NCBI RefSeq assembly: GCF_002797435.1
Contig: NZ_PGEN01000001.1
Coordinates: 2,354,501 to 2,418,500 of the forward strand
Source: Sphingomonas koreensis
GTDB taxonomy: Bacteria > Pseudomonadota > Alphaproteobacteria > Sphingomonadales > Sphingomonadaceae
Direction of reading: 5' to 3'
DNA: 64,000 bases
Part shown: positions 38,126-47,678 of the stretch, in pieces
Position numbering within the stretch: the first letter of the stretch is position 1
How the letters are laid out: each line of letters begins with the position of its first letter
Translations under genes and position numbers: made by a program
The notes under the pieces: model-generated
Told to the model about the DNA's origin: nothing
Database searches by the model: none
Seen by the model: the letters and a program-made list of their open reading frames with translations, nothing else

Positions 38126-39664
38126 TCAGCTCGCTAAGGACGGCGCCTTGCAGTGGCGGTCGATAAAGGCCTGATGGGTCGGCATCGCCGCCGCGACATC
38201 GGCGTTCACCTCCTCGATGTCGCGCATGAACGCGATCACGTCCTCGTCGGGGATCATGTCGACGACCGGGTCGTAGGTCATCGCCATTCCCTGACCGAGC
38301 AGCACCTGAACCCAGCTCTCCTCGCGGAACAGCTCGGCCTTGCCGTGGACGAAGAAGCGGGCCGAGGCGCGGAACAGCTCAAGCCGCTCGGCGAGGCTGT
38401 CGGGCACCTCCATATGCCGGACATGCGCCCAGAAGGGCGTGTCCTCGCGATTGGTGACCTTGTAGTGCGCGATGATGAAGTCGCGGACGTCGTCGAACTC
38501 GAAATTGTGCTGGCGATTATATTCGGCGATGTCGGCGGCGTTGAAGCCCTGACCCGGGAACAGCGCCACGAGCTTCAGGATGCCGGTCTGGATCAGGTGG
38601 ATGCTGGTCGATTCCAGCGGCTCGAGAAAGCCGCTGGAAAGGCCGATCGCGACGACATTCTTCTCCCACGCCTTGTGGCGCTTGCCCGGCGCGAACCGCA
38701 CCGGGCGCGGATCGGCGAGCGCCTTGCCGTCGAGATTGGCAAGCAGCACGTCCGCCGCTTCGTCATCGCTGACATGCGCGCTCGAATAGACATGGCCGTT
38801 GCCGATCCGGTGCTGAAGCGGGATCCGCCATTGCCAGCCCGCTCCGTGCGCCGTGGAGCGTGTATAGGGCGTCAGCGGCGATACGCTCTCGCACGGCACC
38901 GCCAGCGCCCGGTCGCACGGCAGCCAGTGGCTCCAGTCCTCGTAGCCGACGCCCAGCGTCTGTCCGAGCAGCAGTGAGCGCATCCCCGAGCAATCGACGA
39001 ACAGATCGCCCGACACGGTCTGCCCGTCAGCCAGTACCACGCTCTCGACGAACCCGTCCTCCGGGCGCTGCCTGACCTCGACGATCCGGCCTTCGGTCCG
39101 CGTCACACCCTGCGCTTCGGACCGGCCGCGCAGGAAGCGGGCATAGAGCGATGCGTCGAAATGATAGGCATAGTCGAGATGCCCCATCGGCGATCCCGGA
39201 TTGCGCGGATCGGGGAAGCAGAACTTGTTCTGTCGCGCGGCCAGCGTATTGAGCGAATAGAGGTCGAAATGCTTCGCCTGCCCCATTGCGGCGAGCTTGA
39301 GCCACAGCTGGTGCGGGTGGAGCCACATCAGATCGGTGCCGATCTTGCCGAAGCCGTGGATGTAGCGGAAGCCCGGTTCGCGCCAGTTGACGAACTCGAT
39401 CCCCAGCTTGAACGTCGCCTGGGTGGCGCGGATCATCTCGGTCAGGTCGATCCCGGCGAGATGGTTGTAATCCTTGATGCCGGGAATGGTCGCTTCGCCG
39501 ACGCCGATGATCCCGATCTCGTCCGATTCGACCAGGGTGATGTCGTAGCCGCGGAAGAGGAGCTTGGAGAGCAGGGCCGCGGTCATCCAGCCGGCGGTGC
39601 CGCCGCCGACGATCACGATCCGGCGAATCGGCGGGTTTCCCGTGCCCGTCTGGCCAGCCTCCAT
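38126..39664 (-). CDS. Tryptophan 7-halogenase family flavin-dependent halogenase
   Basis: The 512-residue product keeps the defining features of flavin-dependent halogenases: GGGTAGW (near residue 20), the WxWxIP motif as WQWRIP (277-282), the catalytic lysine K86 in TFKLGIEFVNW (equivalent to RebH K79) and the EPLEST segment with E351. Sphingomonads and relatives carry such genes near TonB receptors rather than in antibiotic clusters, and their true substrate is mostly unknown. Here it stands alone, downstream of tRNA-Leu on the same strand. A flavin reductase is not nearby. Confidence 0.9.
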   Translation of the reverse strand: MEAGQTGTGNPPIRRIVIVGGGTAGWMTAALLSKLLFRGYDITLVESDEIGIIGVGEATIPGIKDYNHLAGIDLTEMIRATQATFKLGIEFVNWREPGFRYIHGFGKIGTDLMWLHPHQLWLKLAAMGQAKHFDLYSLNTLAARQNKFCFPDPRNPGSPMGHLDYAYHFDASLYARFLRGRSEAQGVTRTEGRIVEVRQRPEDGFVESVVLADGQTVSGDLFVDCSGMRSLLLGQTLGVGYEDWSHWLPCDRALAVPCESVSPLTPYTRSTAHGAGWQWRIPLQHRIGNGHVYSSAHVSDDEAADVLLANLDGKALADPRPVRFAPGKRHKAWEKNVVAIGLSSGFLEPLESTSIHLIQTGILKLVALFPGQGFNAADIAEYNRQHNFEFDDVRDFIIAHYKVTNREDTPFWAHVRHMEVPDSLAERLELFRASARFFVHGKAELFREESWVQVLLGQGMAMTYDPVVDMIPDEDVIAFMRDIEEVNADVAAAMPTHQAFIDRHCKAPSLAS

Positions 39665-39734
39665 CCCTTGATCCCCTCATGCACCGGCTCCGGTGTCCGG
39701 ATGCCTTGTATAGCGGGGTAGGTATAGAGAGGCA

Positions 39735-39770
39735 CTGGCGGGCGGTAAACGGTTACACACCACCCGCCAG
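39735..39770 (-). promoter_or_regulatory. Hairpin with operator-like sequence in its loop, between tRNA-Leu and halogenase
   Basis: An 8-pair stem (CTGGCGGG / CCCGCCAG, extended by GG/CC after one mismatch) encloses a loop that contains GTAAACGGTTAC (39745-39756). That core differs at one base from GTAACCGGTTAC found upstream of the TonB receptor and between lacI and the GH3 gene. As a hairpin after the tRNA it could limit read-through; as DNA it could bind the LacI regulator in front of the halogenase (start 39664). Confidence 0.5.
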
Positions 39771-39822
39771 CGCGACGGGCGGGGTTGCCCCCGGCCCGTA
39801 TCTTCAAACGCTTTTCAAGAAA

Positions 39823-39909
39823 TGGTGCGGTCGAGAAGACTCGAACTTCCACGGGCTTTCGCCCACAACGACCTCAACGTTGCGCGTCTACCAGTTCCGC
39901 CACGACCGC
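39823..39909 (-). tRNA. tRNA-Leu (anticodon GAG)
   Basis: The 87-base gene folds as a class II tRNA. The acceptor stem GCGGTCG pairs with CGACCGC; the anticodon stem CAACG/CGTTG encloses TTGAGGT (anticodon GAG, reading CTC/CTT); there is a long variable arm (GGGC-gaaa-GCCC) and a T loop TTCGAGT. The 3' CCA is encoded. No repeated 3' end that would mark an integrated element was seen nearby. Confidence 0.96.
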
Positions 39910-40040
39910 ACTGATTTCGTCCACCGGATGAACCCGGTAGCTGGTAAGGCAGCGGCCCCTAGCAAAGCGTTTCGGGGCATGCAACCTCCCTTTCCGCTTT
40001 GTTGTCGCATTGCGACGGCTCGCGGTTCCCGACCGCATGC

Positions 40041-40107
40041 GCCCCACCCGACCACCCATAGCATATCCTGACTGGGTGGGCGCGGGCGCGTGGGGGAGCG
40101 GGCCGGA
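40041..40107 (-). repeat. Palindromic intergenic repeat, copy B
   Basis: Read on the minus strand, this carries CCGGCCCGCTCCCCCAC, then a CCACCCA arm, a loop with GGATATGCT and a GGGTGGTCGGGTGGGG arm. It is the related, inverted copy of the element at 5593-5660, with a few extra bases in the left arm. It lies 43 bases before the MATE gene. Confidence 0.65.
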
Positions 40108-40150
40108 ACCGCTTCCGCGAACGCGGAACAAACGCTAAGCCCGCCGGCCC

Positions 40151-41509
40151 ATGCGTCTTCCCCACGACATTCGCGCGGAGACGCGCCGCATCCTCGCGCT
40201 GGCCTGGCCCGTGGTGCTGACCGCGCTCACCTGGACGATCATGCACGTCACCGACGTGATCGTGGTCGGGCTGGTCAGCACGCATGAGGTGGCGGCGCTC
40301 GGCGCCAGCCGGACGCTGACCTTTATCGGCATCGTCGTTGCGCTGGGCTGGCTCACCGGCGTGCTGGTCTTCTCGTCGCGCGCCGACGGGGCGAAGGATC
40401 TGCCCGCCACCGGTGCGGTGCTGCGCCAGGGCCTTGTGCTCGGCTTCCTGCTCGGGCTGATCAGCGGCGGAACGCTGTTCGCCTTTGCTCTGCCGATGCT
40501 GCAGGGCGTTGGCGTCGATCCCGCGATCGCGCCCGAGGCCGCGCGCGTCGTCCGCGTCATGGCGCTCGGCTATCCGTTCCAGCTGCTGCTGGTCGCCGCG
40601 ACCTTCTTCCTCGAAGGCGTCAGCCGCCCCAAGCGGGTGATGGTGGTCGATGTGGCGATCCTGCCGATCAACGGCGTGCTCGCTTGGATCCTGGCCACCG
40701 GCCAGTTCGGCCTGCCGGCAATGGGTGCCGTGGGCGCCGCCGCGGCCACCGTGACCGCGACGATGATCGGCGCGATCGCAATGATCGTCGCCGCGCTCAC
40801 GCTGCCGCGTGCCCGCGAGCGCGGGGTGCGCGACTGGCGCGACTTCGGTTCGCCGGCGATGTGGCGCGGTGTCTGGGCGCTGCTCGGCTTCGGCTTCGTC
40901 CCTGCGATCGCATCCGGGCTGGAGCTTGCGGGCTTCTCGATCCTGATCGCGCTCTCGACCCAGCTCGGTGAGACGGTGACGCACGCGTTCCAGATCGTCT
41001 TCTCGGTCCACAATGTCACCTTCGCCTTCGCGCTGGGCCTTGGATCGGCGGCGGGCGTGCGGGCGGGCAACGCGGTAGGCGAGGGAACTCCCGCGGAGGC
41101 CGGGCCGCGGACCGCGATCGCGGCGGTGCTGGCGGCGCTCACACTCGGCCTGCTCGCGCTGCCCCTGATCCTTGTGCCGCAGCTCATCGTCGGCGGCTTC
41201 CCGGCGAGCGCCGCAGTCGCCGCCGCCGCGATCGCGATGCTGCCGCTCTGGGGGCCGTTCATCCTGTTCGACGGAATCCAGGTCGTGTTCGTCTATGCGC
41301 TGCGCTCGCTGGGCGATCAGGTCGTGGCGGGCGTCAACGGCATCATCGCCTTCTTCCTGTTGACCGGCGGAATCGGGCTGTGGACGGTCCATGCCGGCTG
41401 GGGCGCCACGGGGCTGGTCGCGGCATCGGCATCGGGGATGGTCGCGGCCGCGCTGCTCAATGGCGGGCGGCTATGGTGGGTTACTCGGCGGCTTCGCCTG
41501 AAAAGCTGA
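40151..41509 (+). CDS. MATE family efflux transporter
   Basis: This is a multidrug and toxic-compound extrusion pump, driven by Na+ or H+. The 452-residue product has 12 predicted membrane segments in two similar halves; the first half includes [19 protein letters not shown] and the second [30 protein letters not shown], a typical MATE repeat. The last 29 bases overlap the end of the convergent MJ0042 gene. The drug range is unknown. Confidence 0.92.
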   Translation: MRLPHDIRAETRRILALAWPVVLTALTWTIMHVTDVIVVGLVSTHEVAALGASRTLTFIGIVVALGWLTGVLVFSSRADGAKDLPATGAVLRQGLVLGFLLGLISGGTLFAFALPMLQGVGVDPAIAPEAARVVRVMALGYPFQLLLVAATFFLEGVSRPKRVMVVDVAILPINGVLAWILATGQFGLPAMGAVGAAAATVTATMIGAIAMIVAALTLPRARERGVRDWRDFGSPAMWRGVWALLGFGFVPAIASGLELAGFSILIALSTQLGETVTHAFQIVFSVHNVTFAFALGLGSAAGVRAGNAVGEGTPAEAGPRTAIAAVLAALTLGLLALPLILVPQLIVGGFPASAAVAAAAIAMLPLWGPFILFDGIQVVFVYALRSLGDQVVAGVNGIIAFFLLTGGIGLWTVHAGWGATGLVAASASGMVAAALLNGGRLWWVTRRLRLKS

Positions 41510-42179
41510 GCTGGATCGTCTTGCCGGTGGCGGGCACGTCGAGCTTGCCGCTGTTGAACTCAAGGCTTCCGCCCGGCGGCAGCGCGCGCGGTTCGGGGGT
41601 GATGGTCCAGTTGTAGACGACCGTGTTGTTGCCGTCGCGAAGCTCGGCCAGGATGTTGGGCACCCGCTGCCGTTCCTTGCTGGGGTTCATCACCTGTCCG
41701 CTCACCACGAACAGCTCGCCGCCATTGAGCCGCGGCTTGCGTTCGACCGAACGCGCAGTGAAGATCAGCGGTGTCCGGGCTTCGCCGACCGGCAAGCCGA
41801 GCTGCGCGGCGATGCCCGGCGCGCCGGTATAGAGGATCGCCGCGGCGCCGAGCAGCATGGAGATGCCGGCGATGAGCGCCGCCGCCGTCCAGCGCCGCTC
41901 GGGATTCCTGCGTGGCTTGAAGGGGGGCTCATGCGCGAAGGGATCGAAGTCGCGCTGGACGTCCTTGGCCGGCGCCGGGGGCGGAGGGGGTGGAGGCGGC
42001 GGTGCCGAATAGGCGTCGGCGCGGATGACCTCCGCGGCGGGGGCGGCAGCCGGAAGGTCGGCAGGTGCCTGGTGCCAGCTATGGCGGCAGCTCGCGCAGC
42101 GCACGGTGCGTCCCTCGGGCCCGATCGCACTGTCGGGAACCAGATAGCGGGTACGGCACTCGGGACATTCCAGGATCAT
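41481..42179 (-). CDS. MJ0042-type zinc-ribbon membrane protein
   Basis: The 232-residue product begins with a zinc ribbon, CPECRTRY...RCASCRHSW (residues 5-35). A Pro-rich linker with a run of nine prolines follows, then a single membrane helix (about 97-118) and a C-terminal DUF3426-like domain. Proteins of this shape are found in many alphaproteobacteria near ftsEX, as here, but lack an assigned function. It is divergent from ftsE. Confidence 0.85.
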   Translation of the reverse strand: MILECPECRTRYLVPDSAIGPEGRTVRCASCRHSWHQAPADLPAAAPAAEVIRADAYSAPPPPPPPPPAPAKDVQRDFDPFAHEPPFKPRRNPERRWTAAALIAGISMLLGAAAILYTGAPGIAAQLGLPVGEARTPLIFTARSVERKPRLNGGELFVVSGQVMNPSKERQRVPNILAELRDGNNTVVYNWTITPEPRALPPGGSLEFNSGKLDVPATGKTIQLSFSGEAAE

Positions 42180-42371
42180 CGCGGCACGTCTTGCTCGGGT
42201 ACTGGGGCGCGGAGATCGCCAATCCCGAATCTAAACACCCGTCGAGTCGGCTTGGCAAGGGGCAAGGGCAAGGAGTTGGGGACGAGTGCCGCCGCTTGAG
42301 CCCGCTTCGCGCCTGTGCGATGGCTGGAGCCTTCGGGGCAGTTACTATTTCAGGAGCGGCCGGGCGCCGGC

Positions 42372-43079
42372 ATGGCCAATATCGTCCAGTTCGAGAATGT
42401 CGGCCTGCGCTACGGGACCGGGGCGGAGACGCTGAGCGATGTCAGCTTCACGCTGAGCGCCGGCTCCTTCTATTTCGTCACCGGTGCATCGGGCGCGGGC
42501 AAGACCTCGCTGCTCAGGCTGCTCTATCTCGCCCAGCGGCCGACGCGCGGCATCGTGCGGCTGTTCGGCGAGGATGCGGGCGCCCTGCCGCGCAAGCGTC
42601 TTCCGGGTTTCCGCCGCCGTATCGGCGTGGTGTTCCAGGATTTCCGCTTGCTCCCGCACCTTTCGGCCTATGACAATGTCGCGCTGCCGCTGCGGGTCGC
42701 GGGCATTCCCGAGGCCGATATCGAAGGGCCGGTGCGCGAGATGATTGCCTGGGTGGGGCTCAAGGATCGCGATTCCGCCAAGCCGCCGACGCTGTCGGGT
42801 GGCGAGCAGCAGCGCATCGCGATCGCGCGTGCCGTCATCACCCGGCCCGAAATCCTGATCGCCGACGAGCCGACCGGCAACGTCGATCCCGACATGGCCG
42901 AGCGTCTGCTGCACCTGTTCGATTCGCTGAACCGGCTCGGTACGACGGTGGTGGTCGCAACGCACGACTTCCAGCTGATCAGCCGGATCCCCGATGCGCG
43001 GATGATGCGGATCGAGAAGGGGCGCCTCAACGATCCGACGGGGGCGCTTCGTTACCCGCCGGGGCAGGCGCCGGCATGA
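42372..43079 (+). CDS. ftsE: Cell division ATP-binding protein FtsE
   Basis: FtsE is the ATPase of the FtsEX complex, which activates cell-wall hydrolases at the septum. The 235-residue product has Walker A GASGAGKTS (near 38), signature LSGGEQQR and Walker B ILIADEPTGNVD. The ATG at 42372 gives MANIVQFENVGLRYG, the family N terminus. It overlaps ftsX by four bases. Confidence 0.93.
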   Translation: MANIVQFENVGLRYGTGAETLSDVSFTLSAGSFYFVTGASGAGKTSLLRLLYLAQRPTRGIVRLFGEDAGALPRKRLPGFRRRIGVVFQDFRLLPHLSAYDNVALPLRVAGIPEADIEGPVREMIAWVGLKDRDSAKPPTLSGGEQQRIAIARAVITRPEILIADEPTGNVDPDMAERLLHLFDSLNRLGTTVVVATHDFQLISRIPDARMMRIEKGRLNDPTGALRYPPGQAPA

Positions 43080-43966
43080 ACCCGTTCGTGCGCAACAAAC
43101 CCGAGGACCGCCTGCTCGATGAGAGCCGTCGTACCCGCGGCATGCTGTGGGTGATGGCGATCATGCTGTTCCTGACCGTGCTCGCTGCGGCGCTTGGCCT
43201 GGGGATGGCGGGCGCGAGCCGCACGCTCGACCGTCAGCTCGCCGGGCGACTGACGATCCAGCTGGTCGAGGGCGACCCCGCCCGGCGCGATGCCGCGGCA
43301 AAGGCGATCGTCCAGCGCGTCCGCACGCTGCCCGGCGTCACGCGCGTGGCGGAGGTGGATCGCAACCGGCTCGCCGAACTGCTCGAGCCCTGGCTGGGCG
43401 AGGCGGGGCTGGACGCCGATCTGCCGATGCCCGCGATGATCGACGTGGATCTGGCTTCGGGAGATGCCGCCGGAATCGAGCGCGTCCGCGCCGCTGCCCG
43501 CGCGGTTGCGCCGGCGGCGCAGATCGACCGGCACGCGCAGTGGCTTTCGCCGGTCAGCGCGTTCCTGAACACGATCACCTGGTTCGCCGTCGCGCTGGTG
43601 GTGCTGATGGCGACCGTGACGACGATCGTCGTGCTGCTCACCGCGCGCGGCGGGCTCGACACGCATCGCGACACGATCGCCGTGCTCCACATGCTCGGAT
43701 CGACCGACATGCAGGTCGCCAGGCTGTTCCAGCGGCGGATCGCGCTCGATACGCTGCTCGGCGGCTTGCTCGGTACGACCGCCGCGCTGGCGATGGTCTG
43801 GCTGCTCGGCCAGCAGGCGGCGGGGCTGGGGTCTGAGCTGCTGGGAGGAGTCTCGCTCGTCCCGCTCGACTGGCTGTTGCTGCTCGCCCTGCCGCTGGTC
43901 TTTGCGCTGATGGCGCTCCTCGCTGCGCGCGTTGCCGTGCTGGGCACATTGGGGAAGACGCTGTGA
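43076..43966 (+). CDS. ftsX: Cell division protein FtsX
   Basis: FtsX is the membrane partner of FtsE. The 296-residue product has four membrane segments (about 25-47, 165-190, 215-240 and 262-288) with a large periplasmic loop between the first two, the typical FtsX layout. It is coupled to ftsE and its stop shares one base with the ATG of the following gene (TGATG). Confidence 0.9.
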   Translation: MNPFVRNKPEDRLLDESRRTRGMLWVMAIMLFLTVLAAALGLGMAGASRTLDRQLAGRLTIQLVEGDPARRDAAAKAIVQRVRTLPGVTRVAEVDRNRLAELLEPWLGEAGLDADLPMPAMIDVDLASGDAAGIERVRAAARAVAPAAQIDRHAQWLSPVSAFLNTITWFAVALVVLMATVTTIVVLLTARGGLDTHRDTIAVLHMLGSTDMQVARLFQRRIALDTLLGGLLGTTAALAMVWLLGQQAAGLGSELLGGVSLVPLDWLLLLALPLVFALMALLAARVAVLGTLGKTL

Positions 43967-44514
43967 TGCGCGTGATCTGGCGCATGCTGGCGTTGGGCGG
44001 GATTGTCTGGTCGCTTGGCTTCGCGCTGTTCATGCTTTCGCTCGGCAAGCCGCTCGATCCGGGGATCAAGACCGATGCGGTTGTGGTCCCGACGGGCGGC
44101 GCGGGCCGCATCCCGCGTGGCATCGCGTTGCTCCAGGCCGGATCGGCCAAGCGCATGCTGATCACGGGTACCGATCCCACCGTACGCCCGATCGAGCTTG
44201 CGGTCGCACATCGCGCGCCGCCCTCGCTGTTCCGTTGCTGCATCGATCTCGGGCACGAGGCGGTGGATACTCGCTCCAATGCCGACGAGACCGCGGCCTG
44301 GGTGCGCAAGCATGGCTACAAGTCGGTGCGCCTCGTCACCGCCGACTGGCATGTGCCGCGCGCGAAGCTCGAGCTCGGCAACGCGCTGGGCGGCGATGTC
44401 GAAATCCGGGGCGACGGGGTGCGCACCAATGCGCGCTTCTCAACGCTGCTGCGCGAATATCACAAGTATCTGGTCCGGCGGATCGCACTGCTGTTCGGGA
44501 TCGGCAATGGCTGA
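43966..44514 (+). CDS. YdcF family (DUF218) protein
   Basis: The 182-residue product has an N-terminal membrane helix (about 7-25) and a DUF218 domain with DAVVVPTGGAGRIPRGIALLQ, the family acidic patch and SNADETAAWVRKHG. Related proteins (SanA, ElyC, YdcF) act in envelope integrity. A GTG at 43963 is also possible; the ATG at 43966 overlaps the ftsX stop by one base. It overlaps plsC by eight bases. Confidence 0.87.
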   Translation: MRVIWRMLALGGIVWSLGFALFMLSLGKPLDPGIKTDAVVVPTGGAGRIPRGIALLQAGSAKRMLITGTDPTVRPIELAVAHRAPPSLFRCCIDLGHEAVDTRSNADETAAWVRKHGYKSVRLVTADWHVPRAKLELGNALGGDVEIRGDGVRTNARFSTLLREYHKYLVRRIALLFGIGNG

Positions 44515-45193
44515 CCGGCTGCGCAGCATCGCCTTCGCGATCTTCTTCTATGGACTGTCGGTGCCGATCGTCCTCGGCACGCCCGTGGCGGCACTGTTCG
44601 GTGCCCGGGTCCTGCGCCCCTATTGCATCGGCTGGGCGCGGCTCGGCGTCTGGTCGGCGCGGCATATCCTCGGCATCCACGTGCGGGTGGAGGGGCAGCT
44701 CGCGGCAGGGCCGGCGCTCTATCCCGCCAAGCATCAGGCGATGTTCGAGACGATGGCGGTTGCGGCGATGCTCGGCGCTCCCGCGATCGTGATGAAGCGC
44801 GAGCTTGCGCAGATTCCGCTCTGGGGCTGGGCGGCGCAGCGCTACGGCGTGATCGTGGTCGATCGCGCCGCCAATGCGAAAGCGTTGCGCCAGATGATGC
44901 GGGAGGCGAAGGCGGCGCTGGGCGAGGGGCGGTCGGTGCTGATCTTCCCTGAAGGGACACGCGTCGCGCCGGGCGAATCGCCGCCGATCCGCTCGGGCTT
45001 TGCGGGACTCTATCGCGCACTCGGTCTTCCGGTCGTACCGGTGGCGCTGGACAGCGGGCGGTTCTGGCCGCGGCGCGGTCCGAAGCGTCCGGGCACCGTG
45101 ACGGTCCGCTTCGGTGCACCGATCGCTCCGGGGCTGGAACGGGCGGATGTCGAAGCGCAGGTCCATCGGGGGATCAACGCGCTCGAGCCCTGA
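44507..45193 (+). CDS. plsC: 1-acyl-sn-glycerol-3-phosphate acyltransferase (PlsC-like)
   Basis: This adds the second acyl chain to lysophosphatidate in phospholipid synthesis. The 228-residue product has an N-terminal membrane segment, an HX4E motif (HQAMFE, in place of the commoner HX4D) near residue 77, and FPEGTR near 147. The HX4E form occurs in related alphaproteobacterial proteins as far as I recall. It lies at the end of ftsE-ftsX-ydcF-plsC, an arrangement that links cell division and envelope growth. Confidence 0.88.
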   Translation: MADRLRSIAFAIFFYGLSVPIVLGTPVAALFGARVLRPYCIGWARLGVWSARHILGIHVRVEGQLAAGPALYPAKHQAMFETMAVAAMLGAPAIVMKRELAQIPLWGWAAQRYGVIVVDRAANAKALRQMMREAKAALGEGRSVLIFPEGTRVAPGESPPIRSGFAGLYRALGLPVVPVALDSGRFWPRRGPKRPGTVTVRFGAPIAPGLERADVEAQVHRGINALEP

Positions 45194-45221
45194 AAAAGGG
45201 GGCGACATTCAAGGGAGACGG

Positions 45222-45710
45222 ATGATGATCGGATTGCTCAAGCTTCCCGTCCTGATCGCCGCGATCGGCGCCTTTGTCATCGGCGGGGTCTTCTACGGTT
45301 TCTCGACCTTCATCATGCAGGCGCTAGCGCGCGTGCCGGGGCCGGAAGGCATTCGGGCGATGCAGGCGATCAACATCACCGTCATCAATCCGTTCTTCCT
45401 CGGACTCTTCATCGGCACGGCGCTGCTGCTGCTCGGGCTGGCCGTCGTCGCGGGGCTCAACTTCGGACAGCCCGGCGCGATCCATGTGCTCGCCGGCGCG
45501 GCGCTCTATGTCCTGGGCTGTTTCGCGGTGACGATGGTGTGCAACGTACCGCTCAACAACGCACTCGCTGCGGTCGATCCGGCCGGCGCCGACGGTGCGG
45601 CGCTCTGGGCGCGCTATCTGCGCGACTGGGTGTTCTGGAACCATGTCCGCACCGCCGGCTCGCTGGCGGGCGCGGTGGTTCTGGTCCTCGGCTGGGCGCA
45701 AGCCCGCTAG
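45222..45710 (+). CDS. DUF1772 (anthrone oxygenase-like) membrane protein
   Basis: The 162-residue product has four membrane segments. The pattern FYGFSTFIMQAL, then NPFF, NVPLNNAL and WNHVRTAGSL matches DUF1772, a family that includes anthrone oxygenase-like proteins. No substrate can be assigned. The ATG at 45222 follows AAGGGAGA. It ends four bases from the end of convergent tyrA. Confidence 0.85.
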   Translation: MMIGLLKLPVLIAAIGAFVIGGVFYGFSTFIMQALARVPGPEGIRAMQAINITVINPFFLGLFIGTALLLLGLAVVAGLNFGQPGAIHVLAGAALYVLGCFAVTMVCNVPLNNALAAVDPAGADGAALWARYLRDWVFWNHVRTAGSLAGAVVLVLGWAQAR

Positions 45711-45714
45711 CCGC

Positions 45715-46464
45715 TCAGTCCGCCGCGCTGCGGTTCCCGGCCTTCAGGCTCTCCGCCAGCAGGCCGTTGGCCTCGGCGATGAACTGGCGGGTGATCTCCT
45801 CGGCATAGGGATTGAGGTTCTGGATCGCGAAGAACAGCTCCTTGCTGTCGTCGCGGATCAGCCCGCACAACTCCAGCAGATGCTGGTAGCTGTTGGTCTT
45901 CAGCTCCTCGTCGGGGATGCGGATATTGACCAGCGCGCGCCCGATCAGATGCGTCAGCGCCTGGACATAAGCCATCTCGCGGTCATGCTCCTCGGCGGTG
46001 GTGATCGAGACCGACAGGCCCAGGCTGCGGCCGAATTCGGCGACCTTGTGATGCCGCTCGCCGCGCACCGCGCAGACGACCAGCGGCTGCCCCTCGAGGC
46101 CGCCGCGCGCGCTCTGCGGGCCGAACAGCGGGTGGGTCGCAACGATATCGACGCTTTCGGGCAGCGCCTCAAGCATCCAGCGCGCGGGCAGCATCTTGAC
46201 CGAGGCGACGTCGAGCACCAGCGCGCCCGGCCGCACCAGCGGCGCGATCGCCGCGATCGTCGCCGCCATCGCCTGTACCGGCACGGCCAGCATCACCACG
46301 TCGCAATCGGCTGCGTCCGCAAGGCTGCCCGTTTTGACACCGATTGCCGCCGCCGCCTCGCCGACATCAGCCGTATCGGTCACGACCACGCTGAAATGGT
46401 CGCGCAGATGCCTTGCGGCGAGCTGCCCGAACCGGCCGAAGCCGATGATGCCGAACCGCTTCAT
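45715..46464 (-). CDS. tyrA: Prephenate/arogenate dehydrogenase
   Basis: TyrA makes 4-hydroxyphenylpyruvate (or tyrosine from arogenate) with NAD(P). The 249-residue product begins [17 protein letters not shown], a Rossmann motif, and contains the catalytic-His region [15 protein letters not shown] and [10 protein letters not shown]. It is the short form without mutase or ACT domain. Its start overlaps the hisC stop by four bases. Confidence 0.9.
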   Translation of the reverse strand: MKRFGIIGFGRFGQLAARHLRDHFSVVVTDTADVGEAAAAIGVKTGSLADAADCDVVMLAVPVQAMAATIAAIAPLVRPGALVLDVASVKMLPARWMLEALPESVDIVATHPLFGPQSARGGLEGQPLVVCAVRGERHHKVAEFGRSLGLSVSITTAEEHDREMAYVQALTHLIGRALVNIRIPDEELKTNSYQHLLELCGLIRDDSKELFFAIQNLNPYAEEITRQFIAEANGLLAESLKAGNRSAAD

Positions 46465-47591
46465 CCCGCGGTCGCGGGCTGCTGCGTCTCCGCCACCAGC
46501 TTGTTCAGGATCGCGGCGACTGCGCGCGTCTCCTCCTCGGTGCCGATGGTGATGCGCAGGCCATGGGGCAGGCCCTGTCCTGGCAGCCAGCGGACGATAT
46601 AGCCTTCGTCCATCAACCCCTTGTACGCCGCCTCGGCGGTCAGTGCGCCCTCGAACAGCACCAGCACGAAATTCGCCTGGCTCGGCACCGCGCGCAGCCC
46701 TGCATTGCCGAGCTTGGCGATTTCGTCGGCGAACCAGCGGCGCCACTGCGCATTGTGGCTGCGCGTATGCTCGACGAACGCGCTGTCGTGCAGCGCTGCG
46801 ATCGCCGCCGCGGTGCCCGCGATGGTGATGCTGAAGGGCAGGCGGATGCGGTGCATCGCCTCGATCACCTCGGCCGAGCCATAGCCCCAGCCGATCCGCT
46901 CCGCGGCAAGGCCATAGAGTTTGGAGAAGGTACGCGTGACCAGCACATTGGGCTGGGTCTTCGCCAGCTCCATCCCGCCATCGTCGATCTCGCCCTCGAT
47001 ATATTCGGCATAGGCGTGGTCGAGCACCAGCAGGATGTCGGGACGCAGGCCCGCGTGCAGCCGCGCAATCTCCTCGCGACTGGCATAGGTGCCGGTCGGG
47101 TTGTTGGGGTTGGCGACGAACACGATCCGCGTCCTGTCGGTCACGCTGGCGAGGATCGCGTCGACATCGGTCGCATAATCGGCATCGGCGGCGACTACCG
47201 GGGTGGCGCCCACACGCTTGGTCGCGATCGGATACACGGTGAAGCCGTAATTGACGTAGATGATCTCGTCGCCCGGCCCGGCGAACGCGCCGGCGGCGAG
47301 ATGAAGCACCTCGTCCGACCCGTTGCCATAGATGATCCGCGCGGCATCGAGCCCATGCAGTTCCGCCAGCGCCTCGCGCAGCTCGACCGCGCTCGCATCG
47401 GGGTAGCGCTCAAGGCTGTTCGCGGCGGTCGCGAACGCCGCGCGCGCCTTGTCCGACGTGCCGAGCGGGTTCTCGTTCGACGAGAGCTTGATCGCCTTGC
47501 GGCCGTCGTCGGTCTTGGACTTGCCCGGCACATAGGGGGCGATGTCCATGATCCAGGGCTTGGGCTGCGGTTTGCTGTTGGTCGCGGTCAT
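46461..47591 (-). CDS. hisC: Histidinol-phosphate aminotransferase
   Basis: This PLP enzyme acts in histidine synthesis and, in bacteria with this hisC-tyrA arrangement, often also transaminates aromatic precursors. The 376-residue product has SNENPLGTS near residue 40, the PLP lysine in [10 protein letters not shown] (near 232) and GWGYG after it. The ATG at 47591 was chosen over one at 47627. It is coupled to tyrA. Confidence 0.93.
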   Translation of the reverse strand: MTATNSKPQPKPWIMDIAPYVPGKSKTDDGRKAIKLSSNENPLGTSDKARAAFATAANSLERYPDASAVELREALAELHGLDAARIIYGNGSDEVLHLAAGAFAGPGDEIIYVNYGFTVYPIATKRVGATPVVAADADYATDVDAILASVTDRTRIVFVANPNNPTGTYASREEIARLHAGLRPDILLVLDHAYAEYIEGEIDDGGMELAKTQPNVLVTRTFSKLYGLAAERIGWGYGSAEVIEAMHRIRLPFSITIAGTAAAIAALHDSAFVEHTRSHNAQWRRWFADEIAKLGNAGLRAVPSQANFVLVLFEGALTAEAAYKGLMDEGYIVRWLPGQGLPHGLRITIGTEEETRAVAAILNKLVAETQQPATAG

Positions 47592-47678
47592 GGCGCGCGC
47601 GATGGCCGATGCGGGTAAGAATGGCAAGGTTTGCGAAATTGCTCTGTGCTAAGCCCTGCTTCGAACAGGGGACGATGG

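Noticed and set aside
39823..39909. tRNA-Leu as an integration site of a mobile element
   Set aside because: No integrase gene and no repeated tRNA 3' end within the window; neighbours are ordinary core genes.
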